Source of the DNA: Solanum dulcamara
Lineage: Eukaryota > Streptophyta > Magnoliopsida > Solanales > Solanaceae
Direction of reading: 5' to 3'
DNA length: 64,000 nucleotides
NCBI RefSeq assembly: GCF_947179165.1
Contig: NC_077240.1
Coordinates: 43,537,501 to 43,601,500 of the forward strand
Part shown: piece by piece, positions 34,062 to 44,856 of the stretch
Numbering within the stretch: position 1 is the stretch's first letter
Layout of the letters: each line of letters opens with the position of its first letter
Program-made: the position numbers and the translations under genes
Notes under the pieces: generated by a model
Seen by the model: only the letters and a program-made list of their open reading frames with translations
Databases searched by the model: none
Told to the model about the DNA's origin: nothing

Positions 34062-34556
34062 GTACCTGGCCCTCTAGTGAACTCGATATCATAATCGTTT
34101 TATCATAATTATGCCCGACCCTTCATGGGATGCGGTGAATGATCATTGTATCATATATCATGCCCGACCCTTCATGGGATGCGGTGAATAATGTTTTCAT
34201 CATATATCATACCCGGCCCTTCATGGGACGAGGTGAATTTATCATATCCGGCCCTTCATGGAATGCGATGAATTTATCATGCCCGGTCCTTCATGGGATG
34301 CGGTGAATTTATTATGCCTATCCCTTCATGGGATGCAGTGAATTTATCATGCCCGGCCCTTCATGAGACGCGGTGAGTTTATCATGCCCGGCCCTTCATG
34401 GGATGCGGTGAATTTCTCATGCCTGGCCTTTCATGGGATGTGGTGAGTTTATCCTGCCCGACCCTTCAGCAATGCGGTGAATTTATCATGCCCATCCCTT
34501 CATGGGACGCGGTGAGTTTATCTTGCCCGGCCCTTCATGGGATGCGGTGAGTGATG
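34062..34556. repeat. 35-bp minisatellite in solo LTR S
   Basis: About twelve units of the type ATGCCCGGCCCTTCATGGGA with TGCGGTGAATTTATC. The first few are spaced ~50 bp, the later ones 34-36 bp. The equivalent position in C and E LTRs holds one or two degenerate copies (for example CCGGATCCCTAGTAGGGCC in E near 23540), so the array expanded here. Confidence 0.95.
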
Positions 34557-36239
34557 TATTAACAGCCTGCACGAGTAAAGTAACTAGGAACCATATACAA
34601 TTAGTTTATTATCTGAGATTTGGTATAACAATTGTCATGGACTATCATTTGAGGATCAAAACTATCATCGTCTCACGTATCCTCTAACTTCCATTAGGGA
34701 TCACATCGATGGAGTCTCAAGAGTCCTAGGCTTTTATTAAGGTTATACCAAACGGCTTATGCAATCAGAGACATTTGTCATTATAGAGTTCTTAGGCATC
34801 GGAGCTCATACATTCAATTAGTATTCATCATATAGGGACTCGAGGGTAGCAGTTCAACTACTTTAAGAACTTCGATATTAAGAAATGAATAGGAGTTATA
34901 GTTCATGATTCCTATGCATCCGGTTACTATTTCCTGTATAGAAGGCTTGAGGGTGATAGCTCAGCTACCTTAAGAGCCTTAGCATTTAGAAGTGAACATG
35001 AGTCAATAGACTCTACATATATTACCTTTTATCCTATAGAAGCCTTAAAAAGGCAATAACTCAACTATTACAGGAGTTCTACCATTACGAAGTGGATAAG
35101 AATTATGGACTGTACTCGGAGCTTTACGAATGGAACTATCCCCAAGTTTCATATACAAACCATTCATAACTTATATCTAAGATATGCTAAAATAAAGAAT
35201 AATAGCTTTACCTACTTATGCCAAAAACATGCCAAGAGAAGGAATAAGCTTTACATACTTATGCCAAAAACATGCCAAAAGAAAGGTTCACATACCTGTT
35301 ATGGGTTAGTCTTTGTCCCGGTCGCCTTGTCGTCCCGTGAACGGTAACATGAAATCAATATGAACATCAACCTCTTTAGACCTTTCAGCTTCTTACATTA
35401 CTTAAGAGTATTCATAAACCCCATTCCGTTGCTCGCCTTCTCAACTAGTTCCTTAACTAGTTAAGGCGTTAACGAAAATCGGATAGCACCTCCCCTATAA
35501 TATGTCCTATCCGAATTCCAAATCACGTTCCTAATATCTACATCCAACGAAAAACATAACCATCAGCTCGTATAAATAGAAAACTTTGCAACATTATTAC
35601 ATTACAACCCCCGAACGACTCGCTCGAAATTACGATATCCAAAATAGGGTTTCTAGTCTTTGTTTCGCAAAACCTTTAATTATACGAAATGAGGGGTCGT
35701 GTGAATTCAACCAGAAGCACCCACATCCCTTTTAAAATACATTTAGGCCCTGCAACACATCACCACACACCTTCCGCATCACCCCACATGCACAACACCC
35801 TATTTCGTGTACAATTTAACTACGACGACTTCACTTTCGATTGTTTCTATCATCAAGCATCTCCACGACTTTTTTTATACTTACAGAAGTAAAAAAAGGT
35901 ATATAATACACTACATAAAAACCTCATAAAGTACAAATTTAAATGAGAAGTCTTACCTTACCCGAAATTAGCCAAAACACACCAAAACTCGCCTCGGAAC
36001 TTCTCTAGTCGCGCTGAAACTGTGTGGACTGTTTGCTGTCCATTTTGGCTGCACCAAGTCATGATTTTATACTTCTAATACATCCATATAGTCATGGTAT
36101 ACACTGGATAATTAATTTACGGAACAAAATTGGGACTTACCTATTTTTTCCTCCTAGCCGTCGCTAGTTTCTCTCTAAACTAGGGTTTTGTTCTTGAGTT
36201 TTTGCTGAAGTTTAATGGATCAGAACTGAAGTATAAGAC

Positions 36240-36470
36240 ACATATACATGTATATATATGGTCCTAGGAGGTGACATGTGTCATACCCATATGGTGACAC
36301 GTGTCCAGCCCCTATTGGCCCCCAGATCCATTCCTTACCCCTAGGCTGCCACGTGTCCTTGTGGGCCCCACCTCCCAAGTAGGTGGGTCATCTACTTGAC
36401 CCTAAGTAGGTGGGTCACCTTCTTGCTTGAGGTGCTGCCACGTGTCGCTCCTCCATTGGCTTCCATGTGT
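36240..36470 (-). promoter_or_regulatory. U3 promoter of solo LTR S
   Basis: TATA tract at 36250-36260, then CACGTG at 36298, 36350 and 36439 and CACATG-type motifs, with CCTATTGGCC (CCAAT on the minus strand) at 36311-36320. Same logic as in C and E. Confidence 0.5.
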
Positions 36471-36837
36471 CATCTTTTCCCTTTCCTCGTGGATTCGTAG
36501 TCTCGTCTTATTTTAGGAGCCTATGTAATCCATGCTACGTAATCTTGGTATGTACTTAAGCAACTCAAGTGTATAAGACTTCTAAATTAGAAGCTTATGT
36601 AGGTAAATCGAGTCCTACGACTCATTACATGGCCTCCAATTCCTTCTGGATTCTTATGACTCTATTTCCAACCTTCTCTACTATAGGATATCACATTCTC
36701 CTTTCCTTGGAGTCGTTTGATAATTTCGTAGCTTATCTGTCTTACATGATGAATTCTAAGAACCTTAAGAGCCTTCCCAAAACTTAGGAAGCTTACAAAG
36801 CATTCCAAGGTACCAAAGTACGGGGTGTAACATATAA

Positions 36838-37769
36838 GTACCCTCTAAGGGGGGAAGCAAGTGAGAGGACTACCAGGTTAAGATGGAGGCAATTGATGGG
36901 GAAACATGCTTCAGACGGATGTATAAACTACAATAAGATCCCTTGCTGAACAAAGTTAGAAAGATCTGGAAGCCACTAGTAATTGGGTAGAAGTCAGAAT
37001 GGTGTGTAAGACAACGTTAAGAAGTTTTGACGAGACCCTGAACGATATAACACTAAAAGGTGGGCACGTATAAAAGCAAAAGAATATACCAATGAAAGGA
37101 TATCGAATAACTCAAGGGACACTTTGAAGGATAATGACAACATGCTAGATCAAAAGCCACATGTTGGCTGTAGAGTTGGTCGCAAATGATATTGCGATAG
37201 ATAAATAACCAAGGAAAAGAAATAGCAAGACTCCTATGGTAGGAGATAAGATGAGCAAGGAGTAAATAAGGAAATAGAAAGAAGTGCGACAAGGTATTTC
37301 TTGATCTCTCTCATATTCTCGTAAAGGTACAGAATGACACGAGAATGTGTCAAGAAGGTTAAAAGCGGGAGTAAGGAAAAATTATGAAATTATTTAAATA
37401 AGACGGATAGGACTAACTAGTTACTATAGGATTGGCAAGCTTATATACCAAATTTCTTTAAAACTATGCTGGCTAAGGATAGACAAAACTCAAAGTGGCT
37501 TTAAAGGTCACTATATGAACGAACTTTAGCTCTATTCGGTAGCCAACACTAATGAATGGGTGCATACAAAAAGGGGTGAATACAATAGGAGGAGTTAAAG
37601 CAAAATGAAAAAAAAGGACATGGTTGTAGTGGAACTAAAGAGCTACCCCTATATCGATTGCAAGTTAACAGAGGAAAGGGCAAGGCAACACATAAAGACT
37701 GGTGAGACAACGCTAAGATAAATCTTTGGCTAAGTTGAGTGCCCCGTATATTATTGCAAGGATTACCAT
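36838..37769 (+). other. Non-coding interior of C (right of S)
   Basis: Purine-rich, collinear with E at 42655-43548 and related to D at 55745-56560. It includes a TAAGTACCCTCTAAGG block that recurs in E (42657) and, in modified form, in D (55745). No polyprotein motif is visible; minus-strand frames at 37053-37292 and 37549-37824 have no recognisable domain. Confidence 0.55.
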
Positions 37770-37890
37770 GAAACGCGACATGAGGACTTCCCAAGGAGGT
37801 CACCCATCCCAGTATTTCTCTCACCCAAGCACGCTTAACTTATAAATTCTGGTGGAATTTAGTGAGATAGTGCGGGTGTGGTCGCGCAAG
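37770..37890 (-). pseudogene. 5S rRNA-derived segment in C (antisense)
   Basis: The minus strand matches plant 5S rRNA across its whole ~120 bases, from the 5' end (GCGACCACACC-like, 37885) to the 3' end (GGGAAGTCCTCATGTCGCG, about 37773-37791). The internal promoter is best kept: box A region AAGCGTGCTTGGGTGAGAG (37818-37836, minus strand) and box C region GGGATGGGTGACCTCC (37796-37811), with one inserted T after it. The middle (37840-37875) is more decayed. No T-run terminator lies directly downstream on the minus strand. It is opposite to the element's own direction and inside its interior, unlike Cassandra elements that carry 5S in LTRs. Confidence 0.85.
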
Positions 37891-38409
37891 ATGGAAGAAT
37901 CTAAACTAGCGGCGGAGAAACGACATGAGATTATATACCTAGAATACTATCAGTTACGTTGAGGGAATTGTATAAAGGACTTAAGATAAATAAGCAGGAT
38001 TAGCTAAGTACTAACTGATGGCGCACTTGAATGCCACAGATCCTCAACATGGCACTAGTTAATGTCATGTACAAAAGGAAGGAAGTAATATGCGAGGTCG
38101 AAGATTCCACAATATGACCTGGGATACAAGACTCACTACACAGTCCAGCGCCAGATGACTCTGGAGGGAATGTTACCTGTGGATTAATGATATTAGCCCC
38201 TGCTCCTTCGATCAAAAGCTACCTACTCAGTCGAGAAGGACTATACGAGGCTAAGGATTCCCAAGTTATAAACGTCATTATGCACCTATTCTATACTCTT
38301 CAAGAGTAGGGTGCTATACAGGTTATTGCGAGTAGGCTAACGAATAAACCTATTTGCTTTCCATCAAGACCACCTATGCAGCTGGAACTAGGTAAAGTTA
38401 TAGGAAAAG
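37891..38409 (+). other. Interior of C between 5S segment and integrase
   Basis: Holds AGCGGCGGAGAA (37909) and GATGGCGCACTTGAATGCCA (38017-38036), both shared with E (43669 and 43783). 38090-38130 resembles A's 4175-4210 in reverse complement. No domain recognised. Confidence 0.5.
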
Positions 38410-39200
38410 AAGATGAGGTTCCCTCAGTTAATATCTCAGATAGAGAGACTTCAATTATGATTAACGTCTAGAGATTAGTCCAAGAAGAGATTGGGGGCAC
38501 AGGTAGGTCTTAGTACCCCAATTTTCCCTTGAGATGCTGGATAGACTGAGCGTACTATTAGACGCTAGAAGATATGTCGCGAGCTAGGGTGTTAACTTTG
38601 AAGGTAGCTGGGATGATTATCCATCACTTATCAAGTTACCCACCATAATAGCTACCACTCTGGTATCCCAATGACCCCGTACAAGACTGGTGGGGCAGGA
38701 CGTGTAAGTCCCCTATTAGTGGGGTCGATGTTAGAAAGACTAAGCTGGTAAGCCAAACAGGATTATGCAAGCTATTGACTACCAACTCAGAGTCGGCAGA
38801 AATCATATACAGGGTCACCCAGAAAAGAAAACTTTACCCAAAATATGTTAGACATCATCAAGTTGCTCGTAGGGTGGAAACAGTTGCTGGTAAGTTGAGT
38901 TTACCACCTGATTTGGAAACTATACGCCTAGCCCATCAGATAAGGATGCTTTGGAAAGGTACTGGTGAGCCACCTTGAGTATGTCCCATAGATGATGTTC
39001 AGGAAACGGAATCATACGAGGAATAGCCTATCACCATCTGGGATATTATGGCAAAGCAAAGACCAGAAAATGGGTGACATGGGAAAATAAAAAGGACAGG
39101 AAACACAAGTGTTCGTATATATTTCTGATGTCTATAGGTAACCCCTAACTCCTGAAACTCGTATATTAAGTACTTTAATAGAAGTATGTGTTATGGCAAT
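38410..39200 (+). pseudogene. Integrase C-terminus and chromodomain (C)
   Basis: Readable across many stops: ISDRETS (about 38430), a decayed zone around LEDMSRARVL (about 38560), the C-terminal fold in the open stretch 38775-38978 (QKRKLYPKYVRHHQ, VETVAGKLSLPPDLE), then IDDVQETESYEE (about 38988) and a faint chromodomain end near 39060-39120. Same lineage as A. No catalytic function can remain. Confidence 0.75.
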
Positions 39201-39249
39201 AGCAAAGAATCTCCCTACGAATAGTGTAAAGTCTTAAGGGAAGTTTTAT

Positions 39250-39286
39250 TGAACATTCGGGGATGAATGTTCTAAAGGGGAGAGGA
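39250..39286 (+). promoter_or_regulatory. PPT of C with adjacent hairpin
   Basis: GAACATTC GGGGAT GAATGTTC (39251-39272) is a perfect 8-bp stem with a 6-base loop; it runs straight into the polypurine tract AAAGGGGAGAGGA (39274-39286) and then the 3' LTR. The tract primes plus-strand DNA synthesis in retroelements. The hairpin is repeated in E, N1 and, weaker, A. Confidence 0.75.
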
Positions 39287-42200
39287 TGTTACATCCCACA
39301 CTTTTAAACTCGAAATGTCTCTTATGTTCCTTAGACATTATCATGTGAGCCGGATACGCTACGACACTATCAAACGGCTCTATGGAGGGGAGAATATGAT
39401 ACCCCATAGTAGAGAAGGTTGGAAATAGAGTTATAAGAATCCGAAATGAATTGGAGGCCAAGTGAGAGTCATAGGACTCGGCTTACCTACGTAAGCTATT
39501 AACTTAGAATCCTTAAATACTTGAGCTACTTGAGGACATACCAAGCTTACGTAGCATAGATTACATAGGCTTTTAAAATAGGACTAGATTACGAACCCAC
39601 GAGGAAGGAGAAAAAATGACACGTGGCAGCCAATGGAGGAGTGACAGCCAATGGAAGAGTGACACGTGGTAGAACCTCAAGAAAGTAGGTGACCAACCTG
39701 CTTGGGGTCAAGTAGGTGACCCACCTGCTTGGGGGAGGTAGACCCCACACCACGTGGCAGCCCCTTATTGGCAGCATGTATGTATTGGCCTAATGGGGGA
39801 CAAACACGTGTCACCCTTAGGGGTTGACACGTGTCACCCCCTAAGGCAACATATATCTATATGTTAACTGACTCTTAGTCAAATTTTCTATCCAAAACAA
39901 CAGCAAAAGAGAAAGGAAAAATGTGAGAAAAGCGAAGGAGGCAACCATGGTTTAGAAGAAAGTAAGGTAGGTTTCTAACTTTCTCTCCGAAAATTAATTA
40001 TCTACGGTGTTACTCAACTACATGGAGATGTATATATGTATCTTACGATGTCTACGGTACCATAACTTCAGCTTTACACCTAGAACTAATAAGAGAAAGC
40101 TGAAGGAAAACGTTGGAGGCAAGGAAAGGAGGGCTACGAGTTTGGTCTCTAAAAGGTGAGCCCATGACTTTCGTTCTGTGAATTAATTATTTAAGGTGTC
40201 CCACGGTTATAGAATGGTATTTAAGAGCATAAAATCATTATTTGGGGCAGAAAAGAAGTGACACCAACAGCCTGCTCAATTTCAGCACGTTGGGAGAAGT
40301 TCCGAGTTGCAATTTGGTAGTTTTGGCCAATTTTGGGTAAGGTAAGGTTTGTCCCTTCAATTTGGACTTTATGGTGTTGTTATGGAGTGTATTATACGCC
40401 TTGTGTGTGTCTGGAAACGTAAAAATGGTACAGGAATGCTTGACGTTGGAGACAGTCCAAATTGTAGTCGTTATAGTTGAGTTGTCGTTGAAGTAAAGTG
40501 TTGTTCTTGTGAGGTGCTGCTGTAGGGGTGTGGTGTTTGTTGCAGGTAATAAATGTGTTCTAACAGGGGTGTGGGTTCTTCTGGTTTCAGCTACATGACC
40601 TCTCATTTCATATAATTAAAGATGTTGTGAAACAAAGACTAGAGACCCTCTTTTGGTATCATAGTTTCGAGCAAGTCGTTTGGAGTTTATGTTGTATATT
40701 GTTGACGTGAATTGCTTAAACATATGCTGCAGGTTGTTTTTTTTGGTTGGATGTAGTGATTAGGTATGTAATTGTAAATTTGGACAGGGCATATTATAAG
40801 GGAGGTGCTGCCCAATTTTCGTTAACGCCTTAACTAATTAAGGAACTAGTCGAGGAGACGAACAAGGAAATAGATTCCATGAATACTAAGGTGCAACCCA
40901 AGATGCTGGAAATCTAAGAGTAGTTGATATTCGTATTACTTTCATGTTGAATAGGTTCAAAGGATGACGAGATAAATGAGATAAAGAGTAACTCATAAGA
41001 GGTATGTAAAGCTCTCTGTTGGCATGCTTTTGACATATGTATGTAAAGCCTATCTTTTCTCTTCCTTTTTGGCATGTCTTAGATGTAGGCTATGGATTAT
41101 GAAAGCTTCAGGGCAACTTCACTCTTAGGTTCTGAACATGACTTCAGGACTCTTGATCACTTCTGGATGTTAAGACTTTTAAAGTAGTTGAACTCCTACT
41201 CCTCGAGTCTTCTATATGACTGTATAACAATTGATTCGATTAACCTCTTTTTGTAAAAAAAAAGGCTCTAATACAACCAACGCTCAGACTGCTCTAAGAT
41301 ATTTCATAGTGGTATATGTCTAAGATTTGCAAAACTCCCTTTTACAAAGTCCTTAGTGACATTTAGAGGGTATACGTCAGATACTTTCTGCCCTAATCTC
41401 CAGGGATGATTCACCTGATGACTTCATTGAGTCTCCGTTAATGATTTAAACTGTGTTTTGTTTCACCTTTCCCTCACTAGAGGGTCGGGTACGTATGTAT
41501 ATATATGATGATGTGTTGTAATAAGGTGGTGATGGCACTAGGGCCATGATGGTTTTATAGATATAATTCACCGAACCCTTGAAAGGGCCAGCTATATAGT
41601 TTTATATGAGCATGCATGCTTTTATAATTCACAGAGTACAGGTACAGGCTTCTAATTTGATAATTTATTCCCCTGCTTATTTATTTTGGATATACCTACA
41701 GTTTTATTTTATTACATTTTACATACTCAGTACATATGTCGTACTAACCCTCTTTTCTCGGGAGGCTGCGATTCATGCCCATAAGTACATATACAAGTTT
41801 TGGGAGTCCATCAGCTTAGGATTCCACACAGCTTAGCTGGAAGAGGCTCTATTGTATCAGAGCCCAGTTTTTGGTGCTGACCACTGATGTATAAAATTGT
41901 TTTGTCTATTCAGGGGTACAACGGGGGACCTATCCCGCCATATGTTGTTATTAATATTTTAGAGGTCTACAAAAATGTATATGTGGGTTGTATATGGCAT
42001 TTTGGTTCAGCTGGGTCTATATGATATATTGTACATATTGTTATGTTATGGCTACCTGGTCGGCTTTCGTACCCTTTCATGAGGTGATACAAATGAAAGA
42101 GGTTACAGATATACAGAATGTTATGACCCATGGGGGTTCTCATGTACGTATCATGTTGTTCTAGTTCGGTTTGACTACACTTGATTTATATGCATTGCAT

Positions 42201-42291
42201 ATTTATAATTCGATATGACCACAACTGATAGATATGTATACAGGGGTCCAGGTTAGGCTCCAGTCACGGTCTACGGGGTTGGGTCGTGACA
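39287..42291 (+). repeat. 3' LTR of C (3005 bp)
   Basis: TGTTACATCCC to GGGTCGTGACA, followed by TACTA. U3 has five CACGTG motifs (39620, 39663, 39751, 39805, 39829) before a TATA at 39850-39861. Compared with the 5' LTR it has a duplicated AGTGACAGCCAATGG section and lacks ~90 bases near 41465 covering part of the U5 repeat zone. Confidence 0.92.
39600..39865 (+). promoter_or_regulatory. U3 promoter of C's 3' LTR (five G-boxes)
   Basis: CACGTG at 39620, 39663, 39751, 39805 and 39829 with CCAATGG next to the first; TATA at about 39850-39861. One more G-box than in the 5' LTR because CACATG there is CACGTG here. Confidence 0.55.
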
Positions 42292-42296
42292 TACTA

Positions 42297-43548
42297 CTTC
42301 GAGAGAACCTTGGACAATCATTGTCAGAATACAATTGTTGTCTAATCAAAAGTTGCAATGACTACCAGTGGGTATTAACCTTTCATAAGGAAAAGTAGAA
42401 GGTGGCCTTGGATGAGGTGTTTCCTAGGTCATATTATTAAAGTACCGATTAGTAGATGAGTCATCATATTAGGTATGGAAAGGTTCTCGTCGCTTCACAA
42501 TTTAGCCAAGGTTCCGTACGCGGATAACCAGGTTGGAAAAAAATATGCAGAAAAATGGGGACATGATACAGTACCAAGTAGATTGGGGAAGGAGACTGGA
42601 CAAAATTGAGACTGGACATAGATACCTAGAACAAGGTATAAGCGGATAAAGGTATAAGTACCCTCTAAAGGGGGGAAGCAAGTGAGAAAACTACAAAGGT
42701 AAGATGGAGGAAATTGATATGGAAACATATTTGAGATGGATGCTTCAACTTCAATAAGATCCTTTGTTGAACCAAGTTAGAAAGATTAGGAAGTCATCAA
42801 TAATTGGATAGAAGTCCGAATGCTACGTAAGATAGTGTTAAGAAGATTTCAACAAAACCTTGAAACACATAATACTAGAAGGTGAATGCGTATGAAAAGA
42901 AAAGGGTATAGCAATAAAAAGATATCGAGTAACTCAAGAGATACTACGAAGGATAATGACATCATGCTGGGTTAAAAACTAAGATGTTGGCCATAGAGTT
43001 GGTCGCAAATAATGTTTCGATAGATAAATAACCAGGGAAAAAGGGAACATGAAACCTCCTATAATAAGGGATGAGAAGAGCAAAGAGTGAATAAGGGAAA
43101 AGAAAGAAGTATAACAAGATGGGACAAGCAAGTTTCAATGTGAGTAAGATGTGTACAGTAGAATGAACCAAGAGATGGAAAGACTACGTCTACCTCATAT
43201 AAGTTGCATAAGAATGGTTATGCAACCTACTGGTATGTATATTTAAGCATCAGGCTAAGTGAGTAAGTACATGATAAAAGGAATAGGGGTATAATAATAG
43301 CAATACAGTTATAATATTTTGAATACCCTACCGAGAAATACAAAGATAAGTTAAGCCAAACTATCAAGATGGAATTAGTACTATGGGCAAAGTAAGACAT
43401 GGCCATGGTTGGACCAAGGATCTACCCCGATATCAATTGTAGGATAAGGGAAGAAAGGGCAAGGCAAAACATGAAGACTAGCGAGATGACTCTAAGGTAA
43501 AACTTGGGCTAAGTTGAATGCCCCGCACATTATTATAAGGATTACAAC
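42297..43548 (+). other. Non-coding interior of E (right of C)
   Basis: Collinear with C's 33050-33408 and 36838-37769, which shows how the solo LTR S interrupts C. Purine-rich, without polyprotein motifs. Minus-strand frames at 42495-42728 and 42962-43171 are shadows. Confidence 0.6.
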
Positions 43549-43650
43549 GAAATGCGACATGAAGACTTCCCAGGGAGATCACCCATTCTAGTGTTACTCT
43601 CTTCCAAGCATGCTTAATTTAGTGCGTTAGTTCTGGTATGATCGCGCGAG
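43549..43650 (-). pseudogene. 5S rRNA-derived segment in E (antisense)
   Basis: Minus strand matches 5S rRNA: the 5' end (GCGATCATACCAG, 43632-43645), box A region AAGCATGCTTGGAAGAGAG (about 43601-43619) and the 3' end with GTGATCTCCCTGGGAAGTC (43564-43582) then ATGTCGCATT. About 20 bases in the middle are missing relative to the C copy. The same flanks as in C (GCTAAGTTGA..GCCCC upstream, AGCGGCGGAGAA downstream) show the segment is part of the family's interior, not a separate late insertion. Confidence 0.82.
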
Positions 43651-43879
43651 ATAGAATAATCTGACTAGCGGCGGAGAACCGACATGAGATGATGTACCTA
43701 AAGCACTATAAGTTACGTTGAGGGAATTGTAAAAAAAAAGGAAACTTAAGCAAAACAAGCAGGATTAGCTAATTACTAACTGATGGCGCACTTGAATGCC
43801 AAAGTTCATCAACATGGTACCAGTTAATGTCATTTACAGAAGTTATAGGTCAAGGAGGTAGTAAGAATCCATGAGGTGC
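43651..43879 (+). other. Interior of E between 5S segment and integrase
   Basis: Collinear with C's 37891-38409 but lacking ~220 bases. No domain recognised. Confidence 0.5.
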
Positions 43880-44720
43880 CCCCAGCTATTATCACAGATA
43901 GAAGGACTTCAATTATAATAAACATTTGTAAATCAGTCCAAGAAGACATCGAGAACACAGGTGGGTCTTAGTACCATATTTTCCCTCGAGCTGCTGGACA
44001 GACTGAACATACTATCAAATTCTAGAAGATATATTGTAAGCCTGTGTGGTTATCTTTAAAATTAACTAGAACGATCGTCTACCACTTATTGAGATCGCCT
44101 ACAAGAATGGCTACTATTCCAGTATCCCGATGGCCCCGTACAAGACATTGTATGGTAGAATATATAAGTCCCCTCTATTGGGGGCAAATACTAAAATTCC
44201 CCAACATGATTGAGAAATCTATTGACTAGCAACCCAGAATCGGCAAAAATGATATACAGATAATCGACATCGACATACAGAGTTACAATGAAGGAATAGG
44301 TGTTTGTAACAGAGTCACCCAGGAAGGAAGTAATAAGATTCGGCAAGAAAAGGAAACTTAGCCCAAAATATATTGGATCTTGTCAAGTTGCTCGTACGGT
44401 GGGCAAAGTTGTCGGTAAGTTGAGCTTACCACCTGATTGAAAATTATACGCCTAGTCTTTTAGATACGGATGCTTCGCAAAGGTACTGGTGAGCCACCCA
44501 GAGTATGTCCCATAGGTGATGTTCAGGAAATGGAATCCTGCAAGGAACAACCTATAGCCGTCTTAGATCGGCAAGTTAGAAAGTTGCGAACTAGGACATG
44601 ACTTCCGTTAAGGTATTGTAGGAAAATGAAAACCAGAAAAGGGATGACCTGGGAAATTGAAGAGGACAGGAAACAAAAGTATTCATACCTATTCTCGATG
44701 TCTACAGGTAACCCCAAATC
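43880..44720 (+). pseudogene. Integrase C-terminus and chromodomain (E)
   Basis: Across frameshifts: ISDRRTS (about 43905), AAGQTEHTI (about 43990), the Arg-Thr-rich C-terminal fold (KIYWILSSC, about 44367), IGDVQEMESCKEQPIAVLDRQ (about 44512-44570) and a chromodomain end (KGMTWEIEEDRKQKYSYLF, about 44639-44695). The chromodomain is better kept than in C. It cannot be active: the catalytic core is fragmentary. Confidence 0.78.
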
Positions 44721-44818
44721 CTGAAACTCGTATATTAAGTACCTGGATGAAAGTATGGGTTGTGGCAATAACAAAGAATCTCCCTACAATTTGTATAAAG
44801 TCGTGATAAAAGTTTTAT

Positions 44819-44856
44819 TTAACATTCGGGGACGAATGTTCTAAAGGGTGAAAGGA
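44819..44856 (+). promoter_or_regulatory. PPT of E with adjacent hairpin
   Basis: AACATTC GGGGAC GAATGTT (44821-44840) forms a perfect stem, next to AAAGGGTGAAAGGA (44843-44856) and the LTR. Confidence 0.75.

Larger units (their letters stand above)
33414..36832 (-). mobile_element. Solo LTR S in element C, target duplication TATAA
   Basis: A single 3419-bp LTR in minus orientation: TGTTACGACCC at 33414, GGTGTAACA at 36832, with TATAA directly on both sides (33409-33413 and 36833-36837). The empty site is preserved in E at 42650 (AAGGTATAAGTACCC), which confirms the duplication. No interior or second LTR, so the element was removed by LTR-LTR recombination. It carries a 35-bp minisatellite, the splice-donor modules and a U3 with three CACGTG motifs. 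Confidence 0.95.
28517..42291 (+). mobile_element. Chromovirus C, nested in E
   Basis: LTRs at 28517-31580 and 39287-42291, primer site at 31585, polypurine tract at 39271-39286, and perfect TACTA duplications at 28512-28516 and 42292-42296. Joining the outer flanks restores E sequence that is collinear with C's own 33040-33060. Without the solo LTR S inserted in it, C is about 10.35 kb. The interior keeps integrase and chromodomain but no recognisable gag, protease or RT, and carries an antisense 5S-derived segment. Confidence 0.92.

Noticed and set aside
34062..34556. CRISPR-like direct repeats
   Set aside because: Units are contiguous without unique spacers, and the context is a plant LTR; this is a minisatellite.
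29433..40606. Minus frames of ~120 codons at 29433-29792 and 40238-40606 with similar protein
   Set aside because: These are the same position in the 5' and 3' LTRs of C and on the opposite strand to the element. Similarity is due to LTR duplication.
41606..41836. Frame in C's 3' LTR with a possible membrane segment, also seen at 60600-60836 in D
   Set aside because: Both are the conserved U5 block; the frame is not kept in the other LTRs and it starts within the LTR with no promoter of its own.
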